This document shows, piece by piece, positions 15,882 to 24,426 of a DNA stretch of 64,000 nt. Position numbers and translations under genes: made by a program. This DNA is from Microbulbifer sp. GL-2 (GTDB lineage: Bacteria; Pseudomonadota; Gammaproteobacteria; Pseudomonadales; Cellvibrionaceae), in contig NZ_AP019807.1 of assembly GCF_007183175.1 (NCBI RefSeq), positions 1,367,001 to 1,431,000 on the forward strand, read 5' to 3'. A model generated the notes under the pieces. It ran no database searches. It saw nothing but the letters and a program-made list of their open reading frames with translations, and was not told the DNA's origin. The number at the start of each line of letters is the position of its first letter. Position 1 is the stretch's first letter.

Positions 15882-16529
15882 TCACCCCTCCTCTTTCACC
15901 TCACCATAAACATGATAAATCTCCGGCACCCGGCCACGGTCATCCATCCGCATACCCAGGTCTCGAATCAGGCCATCGCGAATATCGTAGATCCAGCCGT
16001 GCAGGCTGAGGCGTTGGCCTCGGTCCCAGGCGTGCTGCACTATCTTGGTCATGGCCAGGTTTTGTACCTGTGCCATCACATTTAATTCACACAAGCGCGC
16101 TGCGCGCGATTCTTCATCGAGGGACTCCAGCTCTTGCTGGTGGTGAGCGTAGACATCCTTGATATGGCGCAGCCAGTTATCCACCAAGCCACATTCACTG
16201 TGACCCATGGCGGCCTGTACACCGCCACAACCGTAATGGCCACACACCACCACGTGTTCCACCTTGAGTACTTCTACGGCGTATTGCAGCACCGAGAGGC
16301 AATTAAAGTCTGTGTGTACCACCACGTTGGCGATATTGCGGTGAACGAACAGCTCCCCCGGTGCCATGCCCACAATCTCATTGGCGGGCACGCGGGAGTC
16401 GGAGCAGCCGATCCATAAATACTTGGGAACCTGCAGACGGCTCAGACGTTGGAAAAATTCCGGGTCCTTTGCCGTCCTCTCCTCTGCCCAGGCGCGATTG
16501 CGCGCGAAGAGTTGGCGAATCTCTGCCAC
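15882..16529 (-). CDS. can: Beta-class carbonic anhydrase
   Basis: The 215-residue enzyme interconverts CO2 and bicarbonate in the cytoplasm. Zinc ligands are C42 and D44 in GCSDSR, H98 and C101 in GHYGCGG; R46 pairs with D44, as in all beta-class enzymes. NIANVV and the LHGWIYDI end are typical of the Can/YadF group. The start is GTG, one base after the stop of the parvulin gene, which implies translational coupling. It is therefore the last gene of the six-gene nitrate reductase operon. That location is unusual and suggests that the cell links bicarbonate supply or pH balance to nitrate respiration (inference). Confidence 0.95.
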   Translation of the reverse strand: MAEIRQLFARNRAWAEERTAKDPEFFQRLSRLQVPKYLWIGCSDSRVPANEIVGMAPGELFVHRNIANVVVHTDFNCLSVLQYAVEVLKVEHVVVCGHYGCGGVQAAMGHSECGLVDNWLRHIKDVYAHHQQELESLDEESRAARLCELNVMAQVQNLAMTKIVQHAWDRGQRLSLHGWIYDIRDGLIRDLGMRMDDRGRVPEIYHVYGEVKEEG

Positions 16530-16530
16530 C

Positions 16531-17355
16531 TCAGTGGGCCTCCCCCGATAAATCCAGGCCGGATATTTGCGCGGTTTGCACCATCTGTTGCAGGTAGTCG
16601 CTGGTCATTTGGCGGCGACGTTTTTCGGTCAGGTATTCTTCGATTCGCTCTGCGACATATTCGTATTCCAATGGGCGGCCCGGCTCGCACTGCTCTACAT
16701 AAATCAAGTGCACGCCGTAGGGTGTCTCCACTGGCTCTGCAACCAAACCAGTGCCCTGCTCAAACACTGCGCGCTCGAAAGAGGCGACGGTATCGCCGCG
16801 TCCTACCTGGCCGAGGCTGCCGCCGGCTTCGGCGGAGGAACAGGCAGAGTGGGACTGGGCCAGCTGGGCGAAGGCTTGCAGCGGATTGGCATCTGCGCGG
16901 ATCTGCTCCAGCATTTCCTCTGCAGCGGTGCGCGCCTTGGCGCAGGCTTCGGAGTCATCCGGTGCCGCCGGTATCAGGATATGGCGCACTTCGGCGAGGG
17001 GGTCGGAGCGGAACTTATGCGGGTGGGCTTCGAAGTAGGCACGGCACTCGGCTTCACTGGCCGGGCTCACCTGTAACTCGCCTTTGAGAAGGTCCGCCAC
17101 TGCGCGATCGAATGCCTCGCTGTGCAGGTCTTCATCCGCTTCACACAGGCCCTGCCCGGCGGCTCGCTCACGCAAAAGCCAGCCGATTACCAGTGCGCGC
17201 GCGGCGCAGTAAATTGCTTGGCGCGGTGAGTCGGCGGGCTGGTATTGCATCTCCTGGTAAATCAGGTCTGCAGGGATTTCAGTTCCATTGACGGCCACTA
17301 CCTCGGCCATTTCAAATTCGCCGCCGGCAGCATCAGTGGCCAGTAATGTATTCAT
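16531..17355 (-). CDS. Parvulin-type peptidyl-prolyl isomerase of the nar operon
   Basis: The 274-residue product resembles NifM-like and nar-associated parvulins. An N-terminal helical chaperone part (residues 1-115) is followed by the rotamase domain: AEVRHILI, FAQLAQSHSACSSAEAGGSL (the S.C.S...GG.LG motif of parvulins), GQVGRG, and PVETPYGVHLIYVEQ. No signal peptide is present, so it should act in the cytoplasm. Homologs follow narI in Pseudomonas and are thought to help fold or assemble the nitrate reductase. The gene starts 55 bases after narI, across a strong intercistronic hairpin, and a GGAG binding site is present. Confidence 0.87.
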   Translation of the reverse strand: MNTLLATDAAGGEFEMAEVVAVNGTEIPADLIYQEMQYQPADSPRQAIYCAARALVIGWLLRERAAGQGLCEADEDLHSEAFDRAVADLLKGELQVSPASEAECRAYFEAHPHKFRSDPLAEVRHILIPAAPDDSEACAKARTAAEEMLEQIRADANPLQAFAQLAQSHSACSSAEAGGSLGQVGRGDTVASFERAVFEQGTGLVAEPVETPYGVHLIYVEQCEPGRPLEYEYVAERIEEYLTEKRRRQMTSDYLQQMVQTAQISGLDLSGEAH

Positions 17356-17372
17356 GACTCAACTCCACACTG

Positions 17373-17391
17373 GGCCCGCCAGTGGCGGGCC
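17373..17391 (-). promoter_or_regulatory. Intercistronic hairpin between narI and the parvulin gene
   Basis: GGCCCGCC-AGT-GGCGGGCC is a perfect 8-base stem with a 3-base loop, too GC-rich to be chance. No T tract follows on the minus strand, so it is unlikely to be a full terminator. It could protect the narGHJI mRNA 3' end or reduce expression of the two distal genes. Confidence 0.5.
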
Positions 17392-17409
17392 ATTTAATGA
17401 TTGCAGGGG

Positions 17410-18099
17410 TTAGCGCGCTGTTCTGGCGCGGACTACCTGGTAATTGCGGCGGAAGTACTGCACTGGAACACTCCATACGTGCACCAGGCGACTGAAGGGG
17501 AACAGCAGGAACAGGGTCATGCCGAGGAAAATATGCAGTTTGTAGATGATGTTCACTCCGCTGATTGCGGCAGCTGCACCAGCACCATCCAGCGTGACAA
17601 TGGACTGGGCCCAGGCCATCAGTTTGAGCATTTCGGCACCGTCCATATGACCGGCAGACACTGCGATGCTGATCAAACCGAGGATCAATTGGGCGTAGAG
17701 CATCAGCAGTATGGTCAGGTCCATCTTGGACGTGGTGGCGCGCACGCGCGGGTTGGTGAGACGGCGCTTAATGAGGATCGTAAGGCCGATAAAGCAGATC
17801 ACCCCGAAGAAACCACCAATGCCCATGGCCATCATCTGCTTGGTGGAAGCTTCAATGCCCAGGAAGTGCCATACCGCCTTGGGCGTGAGAAGGCCGACAA
17901 AATGGCCCGCGAGAATGGCGATCACGCCGATATGGAACAGGTAACTGCCGATGCGCAATTGTTTGCGCTCCAATAACTGACTGGAGCCGGTGCGCCAGGT
18001 GTACTGGTCGCGGTCATAACGGATCAGACTCCCCACCAGGAACACCGTCAGGGCGACAAAGGGATAGATGGCAAAGAGCAGCGTATTTAGATAGTTCAT
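17410..18099 (-). CDS. narI: Respiratory nitrate reductase gamma subunit (cytochrome b)
   Basis: NarI anchors NarGH to the inner membrane and passes electrons from quinol through two b hemes. The 229-residue protein has five predicted transmembrane helices, starting YLNTLLFAIYPFVALTVFLVG and including HIGVIAILAGHFVGL, with paired histidines that serve as heme ligands, and the C-terminal KLHIFLGMTLFLLFPFSRLVH. I start it at the ATG at 18099, with GGAGTAA upstream, and not at an in-frame ATG 90 bases earlier that lies within narJ. It begins 4 bases after the stop of narJ. Confidence 0.96.
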   Translation of the reverse strand: MNYLNTLLFAIYPFVALTVFLVGSLIRYDRDQYTWRTGSSQLLERKQLRIGSYLFHIGVIAILAGHFVGLLTPKAVWHFLGIEASTKQMMAMGIGGFFGVICFIGLTILIKRRLTNPRVRATTSKMDLTILLMLYAQLILGLISIAVSAGHMDGAEMLKLMAWAQSIVTLDGAGAAAAISGVNIIYKLHIFLGMTLFLLFPFSRLVHVWSVPVQYFRRNYQVVRARTAR

Positions 18100-18103
18100 C
18101 TTG

Positions 18104-18829
18104 TTACTCCTGTGGTGCGGGCTGGGCAGAATTCTGCGCCGCATCGGCAGCCCAGGTGAGGGGCTGGCCATCGCGGAGCTGGGTGGCACTCGGCCTCGTT
18201 ATCGACTGGTCGCACTGGTTGGCGCCGGTGAAACTGACCACCTCTTCCTCCCAGATTTTGTCCAGGGCTTCCGGGGTGTCGTCGCGTTCCTCGTTGGCCA
18301 CTTCTTCCTTAAGTGCAGTCAGATCGACAAAAACGCCTGCCATCAGCAGCAGTGAGTCCATCAACAAGTGATAGGGGCTGTCGCGCTTGGACAGGCGCGC
18401 GCTCAACAAGGCGATGACATGGGTGATGTCATGTACCCAGCCGTAAGCCTCTTCACCCTGGGTTGCGCAGAACTCCAGATAGGTGGGCAGGTAGTCCGGT
18501 AACTCGCGTTCATTCAGTTCAAGACCGGCACTACGATAGCGCGCGGTCAGATCTACCATGGCCTGGCCGCGATCGCGGGATTCGCCGTGAATATGCTCGA
18601 AGATATGCAGGGATACGGCGCGGCCGCGCTCGAACAGGCCGTCGTATTCACTCTGCCAGTCGAGCGCATCCATACGCTCGTAGTGGGAGATAAATGCCAA
18701 CAGCATGTCGCGCAGGGGGGCATCCAGATCCTCGGATTCCGCCACCCAGTTGGTTAACTCATCCAAGTGCGCCACCAGCTCATCGGATGGGTAATCCAGT
18801 AGGCGGGCGATCAGGTTTAATACTTTCAT
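18104..18829 (-). CDS. narJ: Nitrate reductase molybdenum cofactor assembly chaperone
   Basis: NarJ binds apo-NarG and keeps it in the cytoplasm until the molybdenum cofactor and FeS clusters are inserted. The 241-residue product is all helical, and its N-terminus, NLIARLLDYPSDEL, is the family signature, followed by SLHIFEHIHGESRDRGQAMV (the HVFEH..G.S..RG.AM motif) and LPDYLPTYLEF. A 19-base gap separates it from narH, with a GGAGAAAACC binding site. It is the third gene of the operon. Confidence 0.96.
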   Translation of the reverse strand: MKVLNLIARLLDYPSDELVAHLDELTNWVAESEDLDAPLRDMLLAFISHYERMDALDWQSEYDGLFERGRAVSLHIFEHIHGESRDRGQAMVDLTARYRSAGLELNERELPDYLPTYLEFCATQGEEAYGWVHDITHVIALLSARLSKRDSPYHLLMDSLLLMAGVFVDLTALKEEVANEERDDTPEALDKIWEEEVVSFTGANQCDQSITRPSATQLRDGQPLTWAADAAQNSAQPAPQE

Positions 18830-18848
18830 CGGTTTTCTCCGCTCGACC

Positions 18849-20396
18849 TTAGTCGACCACTTTGGCGGGTATTACTTCGCGCACCGCCTGTTGCTTGCCA
18901 CCGAAAATATTGGTGCTGTCATTGCCGGTGCTACAGCCGTTGCCGAAACTGAAACCACAGGAGGATTTCATGTCGTAGGCATTCTCGGCGTAGGCCTTGT
19001 GGCTTGAAGGCACTACGAAACGGTCCTCGTAGTTGGCCAGGGCCATATAGCGATACATCTCTTCCACCTGCTGTACGGTCAGGCCCGCTTCTTCCAGCAG
19101 TTCGCGCTCCTGTATGCCATCCACATGAATACCGCGCATATAGGCGCGCATCACAATCATGCGTTCCAGGGCGCGGGCCACTGGCTTCTCGTCGCCGGCG
19201 GTGAGCAGGTTGGCGAGGTATTGCAGCGGGATACGCAGGGTGGAAAGATCGGGGATCTCGGCGCCACGACCCACAGTGACGGTTTCCACTTGGCCTGCCT
19301 GAACCGCATTCTGGATCGGGGACAGGGGTGGCACATACCAAACCATGGGCAGGGTGCGGTACTCGGGGTGCAACGGCAGTGCGATCTGCCAGTCGATCGC
19401 CATTTTGTAGACAGGAGAATTTTGCGCAGCTTCGAGCCAGGCCTCGGGAATACCTTCGGCGCGGGCGGCTTCCTGAACCTTAGGATCGCTGGGGTCGAGG
19501 AAGATATCGCACTGGGCTTGGTAGAGTGCTTTTTCGTCTTCTACCGCAGCAGCTTCTTCGATGCGGTCGGCGTCATAGAGCAGCACCCCCAGGTAGCGGA
19601 TACGACCTACACAGGTCTCGGAACAGATGGTGGGCTGGCCCGCTTCGATACGCGGGTAGCAGAAGATACACTTCTCGGATTTACCGGTTTTCCAGTTGTA
19701 GTAAATCTTTTTGTAGGGGCAGGCGGACACACACATGCGCCAGCCGCGACACTTGTCCTGGTCGATCAGGACGATACCGTCTTCTTCACGCTTGTAGATG
19801 GCGCCGCTGGGACAGGCAGAGACACAGGCCGGGTTGAGGCAGTGTTCGCACAGGCGCGGCAGGTACATCATAAAGGTGTTTTCAAATTCACCGTAAATGT
19901 CGGCCTGCACCTGCTCGAAGTTTTTGTCCTTTCTGCGTTTCTCGAATTCGGTGCCGAGAATTTCTTCCCAGTTGGGGCCCCATTCAATTTTTTCCATGCG
20001 CTCGCCACTGATCAGCGAGCGCGGGCGGGCCACCGGTTGGTGCTTCTGCTCCGGCGCCTTGTGCAGGGTCTGGTAGTCGAAATCAAATGGCTCGTAGTAG
20101 TCATCGATTTCCGGCATATCCGGGTTGCCAAACAGGTTGGCCAGTACCCGATGCTTACCGCCGATCTTGGGCTGCAACTTACCATTTTGCTTGCGTACCC
20201 AGCCGCCATTCCATTTGTCCTGGTTCTCCCATTCTTTGGGGTAGCCGACACCGGGCTTGGTCTCGACGTTATTGAACCAGGCGTACTCGACCCCTTCGCG
20301 GGAGGTCCACACATTTTTACAGGTCACTGAGCAGGTGTGGCAGCCGATACATTTATCGAGGTTCAGCACCATGCCGATCTGGGCTCTAACTTTCAT
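18849..20396 (-). CDS. narH: Respiratory nitrate reductase beta subunit (FeS electron transfer)
   Basis: The 515-residue NarH carries three [4Fe-4S] clusters and one [3Fe-4S] cluster. Cysteines C16, C19, C22 and C26 in CIGCHTCSVTC form the first group. Further groups are CEHCLNPACVSACP and CRGWRMCVSACP, where the tryptophan replacing a cysteine is the known mark of the [3Fe-4S] centre, and CIFCYPRIEAGQPTICSETC. It ends as usual for NarH. It starts 2 bases after narG, so translation is coupled. It acts at the cytoplasmic face of the inner membrane between NarI and NarG. Confidence 0.97.
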   Translation of the reverse strand: MKVRAQIGMVLNLDKCIGCHTCSVTCKNVWTSREGVEYAWFNNVETKPGVGYPKEWENQDKWNGGWVRKQNGKLQPKIGGKHRVLANLFGNPDMPEIDDYYEPFDFDYQTLHKAPEQKHQPVARPRSLISGERMEKIEWGPNWEEILGTEFEKRRKDKNFEQVQADIYGEFENTFMMYLPRLCEHCLNPACVSACPSGAIYKREEDGIVLIDQDKCRGWRMCVSACPYKKIYYNWKTGKSEKCIFCYPRIEAGQPTICSETCVGRIRYLGVLLYDADRIEEAAAVEDEKALYQAQCDIFLDPSDPKVQEAARAEGIPEAWLEAAQNSPVYKMAIDWQIALPLHPEYRTLPMVWYVPPLSPIQNAVQAGQVETVTVGRGAEIPDLSTLRIPLQYLANLLTAGDEKPVARALERMIVMRAYMRGIHVDGIQERELLEEAGLTVQQVEEMYRYMALANYEDRFVVPSSHKAYAENAYDMKSSCGFSFGNGCSTGNDSTNIFGGKQQAVREVIPAKVVD

Positions 20397-20398
20397 TG

Positions 20399-23300
20399 CT
20401 ATACCTCCTCTCGCGTCGGCTCTTTGACGTCTTCGCCATCCAGCCAGTCGACCTTGTTCATTTTCCTGACCACCACAAACTCATCCCTGTTGCAGCCCAC
20501 AGTGCCGTAGTAATTGAAGCCATAGGACTGCTGTGCGTAGCCACCGATCATATGGGTGGGTTTCATCACGGCGCGGGTTACGGAGTTGTGGATGCCGCCA
20601 CGGGTGCCGGTGGTTTCCGCCCCCGGTGTATTCACGATGCGCTCCTGGGCGTGGTACATCATGGCCATGCCGTCGGGCACCCGCTGGGACACCACCGCGC
20701 GGGCGGCGATGGCACCGTTGACGTTGAAGATCTCGATCCAGTCGTTGTCCTCAACCTCTGCCAGCTTGGCGTCGTTCTCACTCATCCATACGATGGGACC
20801 ACCGCGGGACAGGGTGAGCATCAGCAGGTTGTCGGAGTAGGTGCTGTGAATGCCCCATTTCTGGTGTGGGGTGATCCAGTTCAGCAGGATCTCTTTGTTG
20901 CCGTTGGGCTTTTGGTTCAGCACCGGCTGCACGGTTTTCAAATTGATCGGTGGCTTGTACACACAAAGATTCTCACCAAAGTCGCGCATCCACTCGTGAT
21001 CCTGGTAGAACTGCTGGCGGCCGGTGATGGTGCGCCAGGGAATCATCTCGTGCACGTTGGTGTAGCCGGCGTTGTAGCTCACATGCTCATCTTCCAGGCC
21101 GGACCAGGTGGGCGAGGAGATAATCTTGCGCGGCTGCGCCACGATATCGGCGAAGCGGATCTTCTCGTCTTCCTTAGGCTTGGCCAGATGGGTGTGATCG
21201 CGACCGGTGATCTTGCCCAGGGCTTCCCAGGCCTTCACCGCTACCTGGCCGTTTGTTTCCGGGGCCAGTGAGAGAATCATCTCGGCAGCATCTACCGCGC
21301 TGTCGATACGCGCGCGGCCATCGCGGGCAGTCTCATCCTTCCAGGTGCGGTTGAGCTTCTTGAGGAAGTCCACCTCGTCATCGGTGTTCCAGCTGATGCC
21401 CTTGCCGCCGTTGCCGAGTTTTTCCAGCAATGGGCCGATAGAGGTAAAGCGGTTGTAAGTATTGGGGTAGTCGCGTTCCACCTCGATCATGCTCGGCGCG
21501 GTAACGCCGGGAATCAGGTCGCACTCGCCCTTCCACCAGGCCTTGACCCCGAATGGCTGGGCGATTTCGGTGGGGGTATCGTGGTGGATCGGCAGGGTCA
21601 CCAGATCCTTCTCCACCCCCAGGTGGCCGTCGGTCAGTTCGGAGAATTTCTTCGCGATGCCCTTGAAGATGTCCCAGTCACTGCGTGCTTCCCAGGCCGG
21701 GTCCACCGCTTTGGTGAGGGGGTGGATAAAGGGGTGCATGTCGGAGGTATTGAGATCGTCCTTCTCATACCAGGTTGCCGTTGGCAGCACGATGTCGGAG
21801 TAGAGACAGGTGGTGGACATACGGAAGTCCAGTGTCACCAGCAGGTCTACCTTGCCCTCACTGGGCGTGTCATGCCAGGCCACATCTTCCGGCTTCTTAC
21901 CGCCAGCTTCGCCCAGGTCCTTACCCATCAGGCCGTGCTTGGTGCCGAGCAGGTGACGCAGCATGTACTCATGGCCTTTACCAGAGGAGCCGAGCAGGTT
22001 GGAGCGCCAGATAAACATATTGCGTGGGAAGTTCTGCGGGTTATCCGGATCCTGGTTGGCGAACTTGAGCGCACCACGCTTGAGCTGCTGCACGGTGTAG
22101 TCTTTGGCAGACATCCCCGCTGCGGCGGCATCTTTGGTCAGTTGCAGTGGGTTGATTCCCAGCTGCGGTGCAGACGGCAACCAGCCCATGCGTTCGGCGC
22201 GGCTGTTGTAGTCGATGATGGAAGCCTGCCACTTGCTCTTATCGGCCAGGGGCGAGACCACTTCGTCCATTTCCAGCTTCTCATAGCGCCACTGGCTGGC
22301 ATGGTTGTAGAAGAAGGAGGTGCCGTTCATATGGCGCGGTGGACGCTGCCAGTCGAGGCCGAAAGCGAGTGGGGTCCAGCCGGTTTGCGGGCGCAGTTTT
22401 TCCTGCCCTACATAGTGGGCCCAGCCACCGCCACTCTGGCCGATACAACCGCACATCATCAACATATTGATGAGGCCGCGGTAGTTCATATCCATGTGGT
22501 ACCAGTGGTTGAGCGCGGCACCCACAATCACCATGGAGCGTCCACGGGTCTTGTCAGCGGTGTTGGCAAACTCACGCGCTACCTGGATGACATTCTCGCG
22601 GCGACAGCCGGTCACCTTTTCCTGCCAAGCGGGGGTGTAGGGCTTGTCTTCGTCGTAGCTGTGGGCGCAGTTGGGATCGTCGAGGCCGTGCTCAACACCA
22701 TAGTTGGCCAGGGTCAGGTCGTAGACACTGGCTACTTTCAGAATTTCGCCGTTTTTGTTTTGTACGAATTTCACCGGCACTTTGTAATCGATCACATCGC
22801 TGTGGTCGGTATGCTGGAAGTAGTCGTGTTCGTGGGTCTGGCCACCGAAATAGGGGAAGGCCACCTGGGCGATTTCATCGGCGCAATCTTTGAGGCTGAG
22901 TTTCAGCTCCACCTCTTCACCGTTGAGTCCATCGCGCTGTTCGATGTTCCACTTGCCCTGCTCACCCCAGCGGTAGCCCACAGAACCCTGCGGGGAAACC
23001 AGTTGGCCATCGTGATTAACGGCGATGGTTTTCCACTCTGGGTTATTCTCCTGGCCGAGATCTTCCGCCAGGTCGGATGCGCGCAGGAATCGGCCCTGCA
23101 CCAGCTTGCCGTCGCGCTCTTCCAGGGTCACCAACATCGGCATATCAGTGGTGGTGCGCACATACTCAGTGAAGTAAGCGCTGGGCTTGTCGACGTGGAA
23201 TTCTTTCAGGATCACGTGGCCGAAGGCCATCGCCAGGGCCGCATCGGTACCCTGGCGCGGTGCCAGCCAGGTATCGCCAAACTTGGAGCACTCGGAGTAA

Positions 23301-24151
23301 TCGGAGGTGATTACACAGGTCTTGGCGCCCTTGTAGCGCACTTCGCTGAGGAAGTGGGCGTCGGGGGTCCGGGTCTGCGGTACATTGGAGCCCCACACGA
23401 TCAGGTAATTGGAGTTGTACCAGTCGGCAGACTCGGGCACATCGGTCTGCTCACCCCAGATCTGCGGTGAAGCCGGCGGCAAGTCACAGTACCAGTCGTA
23501 GAAACTCAGGCAGTTGCCGCCAATCAATGACAGATAGCGGGCGCCTGCAGCGTAGGACACCATGGACATGGCGGGAATCGGCGAGAAGCCGGTCACCCGG
23601 TCAGGGCCGTATTTCTTGGTGGTGTAGACGTTGGAAGCGGCGATCAGCTCGTTGACCTCATCCCACTTGATACGCACAAATCCGCCCATACCCCGGCGCT
23701 CTTTGTAGGACTGCGCCTTGGCCGGGTCTTCGACGATGCTGGCCCAGGCTTCCACCGGGTCGCTGTACCTCAACTTGGCCTCGCGCCACAGCTTTACCAG
23801 GCGCTTGCGGATCTTCGGGTACTTGAGACGGTTGGCAGAGTACATGTACCAGGAGTAACTGGCACCGCGCGGGCAGCCCCGCGGCTCGTGGTTGGGCAGG
23901 TCCGGGCGGGTGCGCGGATAGTCGGTCTGCTGGGTTTCCCAGGTAACCAGGCCGTCTTTGACGTAAATCTTCCAGCTACAGGAGCCGGTACAGTTCACCC
24001 CGTGAGTGGAGCGCACGATCTTGTCGAACTGCCAGCGGCGACGGTAGCCATCTTCCCAGCTGCGATCGTCGTCGGTCTTTTCCCCGTGTCCTCCGGAAAA
24101 AGGCTCTTTTTGTTTCTTCAGGTATTTCAGTCGGTCCAGGAAATGGCTCAT
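20399..24151 (-). CDS. narG: Respiratory nitrate reductase alpha subunit (molybdopterin, catalytic)
   Basis: NarG reduces nitrate to nitrite at a Mo-bis-MGD centre on the cytoplasmic side. The 1250-residue protein is the normal size. The FS0 cluster ligands are H50 and C54, C58 in STHGVNCTGSCSW, and C93 in RGCPRGAS; histidine in place of the first cysteine is characteristic of NarG. The molybdenum-binding aspartate lies in GEQTDVPESADW. I chose ATG at 24151 (MSHFLDRLKY), with GGGAG upstream, over an in-frame ATG at 24229. It is the first gene of narGHJI-ppi-can. No narK transporter or moaA gene is present. Confidence 0.97.
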   Translation of the reverse strand: MSHFLDRLKYLKKQKEPFSGGHGEKTDDDRSWEDGYRRRWQFDKIVRSTHGVNCTGSCSWKIYVKDGLVTWETQQTDYPRTRPDLPNHEPRGCPRGASYSWYMYSANRLKYPKIRKRLVKLWREAKLRYSDPVEAWASIVEDPAKAQSYKERRGMGGFVRIKWDEVNELIAASNVYTTKKYGPDRVTGFSPIPAMSMVSYAAGARYLSLIGGNCLSFYDWYCDLPPASPQIWGEQTDVPESADWYNSNYLIVWGSNVPQTRTPDAHFLSEVRYKGAKTCVITSDYSECSKFGDTWLAPRQGTDAALAMAFGHVILKEFHVDKPSAYFTEYVRTTTDMPMLVTLEERDGKLVQGRFLRASDLAEDLGQENNPEWKTIAVNHDGQLVSPQGSVGYRWGEQGKWNIEQRDGLNGEEVELKLSLKDCADEIAQVAFPYFGGQTHEHDYFQHTDHSDVIDYKVPVKFVQNKNGEILKVASVYDLTLANYGVEHGLDDPNCAHSYDEDKPYTPAWQEKVTGCRRENVIQVAREFANTADKTRGRSMVIVGAALNHWYHMDMNYRGLINMLMMCGCIGQSGGGWAHYVGQEKLRPQTGWTPLAFGLDWQRPPRHMNGTSFFYNHASQWRYEKLEMDEVVSPLADKSKWQASIIDYNSRAERMGWLPSAPQLGINPLQLTKDAAAAGMSAKDYTVQQLKRGALKFANQDPDNPQNFPRNMFIWRSNLLGSSGKGHEYMLRHLLGTKHGLMGKDLGEAGGKKPEDVAWHDTPSEGKVDLLVTLDFRMSTTCLYSDIVLPTATWYEKDDLNTSDMHPFIHPLTKAVDPAWEARSDWDIFKGIAKKFSELTDGHLGVEKDLVTLPIHHDTPTEIAQPFGVKAWWKGECDLIPGVTAPSMIEVERDYPNTYNRFTSIGPLLEKLGNGGKGISWNTDDEVDFLKKLNRTWKDETARDGRARIDSAVDAAEMILSLAPETNGQVAVKAWEALGKITGRDHTHLAKPKEDEKIRFADIVAQPRKIISSPTWSGLEDEHVSYNAGYTNVHEMIPWRTITGRQQFYQDHEWMRDFGENLCVYKPPINLKTVQPVLNQKPNGNKEILLNWITPHQKWGIHSTYSDNLLMLTLSRGGPIVWMSENDAKLAEVEDNDWIEIFNVNGAIAARAVVSQRVPDGMAMMYHAQERIVNTPGAETTGTRGGIHNSVTRAVMKPTHMIGGYAQQSYGFNYYGTVGCNRDEFVVVRKMNKVDWLDGEDVKEPTREEV

Positions 24152-24239
24152 GCGGTACTCCCAGGGCATCGGAATGCGGTTAAAGCATCGGTTTAACGGG
24201 AATATAAAAGGCCCCACTCCTGGGATCACCTGACCAAAA

Positions 24240-24276
24240 AGGGGTAGAAAAGCGACGAACTACCCCTGAATAGGTA
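24240..24276. promoter_or_regulatory. NarL/NarP binding sites in the narG-narX intergenic region
   Basis: TACCCCT-GA-ATAGGTA at 24261-24276 matches the 7-2-7 inverted NarL heptamer pair (TACYYMT, two bases, AKRRGTA) at every position. A third single heptamer, AGGGGTA, is at 24240-24246. They lie about 90-125 bases upstream of the narG start and 150 bases upstream of the narX start, so either or both genes may be controlled by nitrate. Sequence match is seen directly; regulation is inferred. Confidence 0.72.
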
Positions 24277-24426
24277 GGGAAACGGCGCCAACTGATGGAT
24301 AAGGTTGTACGCGAGCCCCGGTGTGGCTGGGGCTCCGCTCAAATAACGAGCAATAGATCAAAATTTGTGCAAAACTGGCGTTCTTTGGTGGTACTCACAA
24401 CTTTTGCTGCCAGCGCGCGGCACAAT

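Noticed and set aside
16134..24196. Long plus-strand open frames opposite can, the parvulin gene and narIJHG
   Set aside because: They are mirror frames of GC-rich coding sequence; the minus-strand proteins are complete known families.
24340..24372. FNR-type site upstream of narX (ATCAA half-site in TAGATCAAAA)
   Set aside because: Only one half-site is present; the other half expected at 4-base spacing does not match TTGAT. Anaerobic control is likely but not supported by a visible box.
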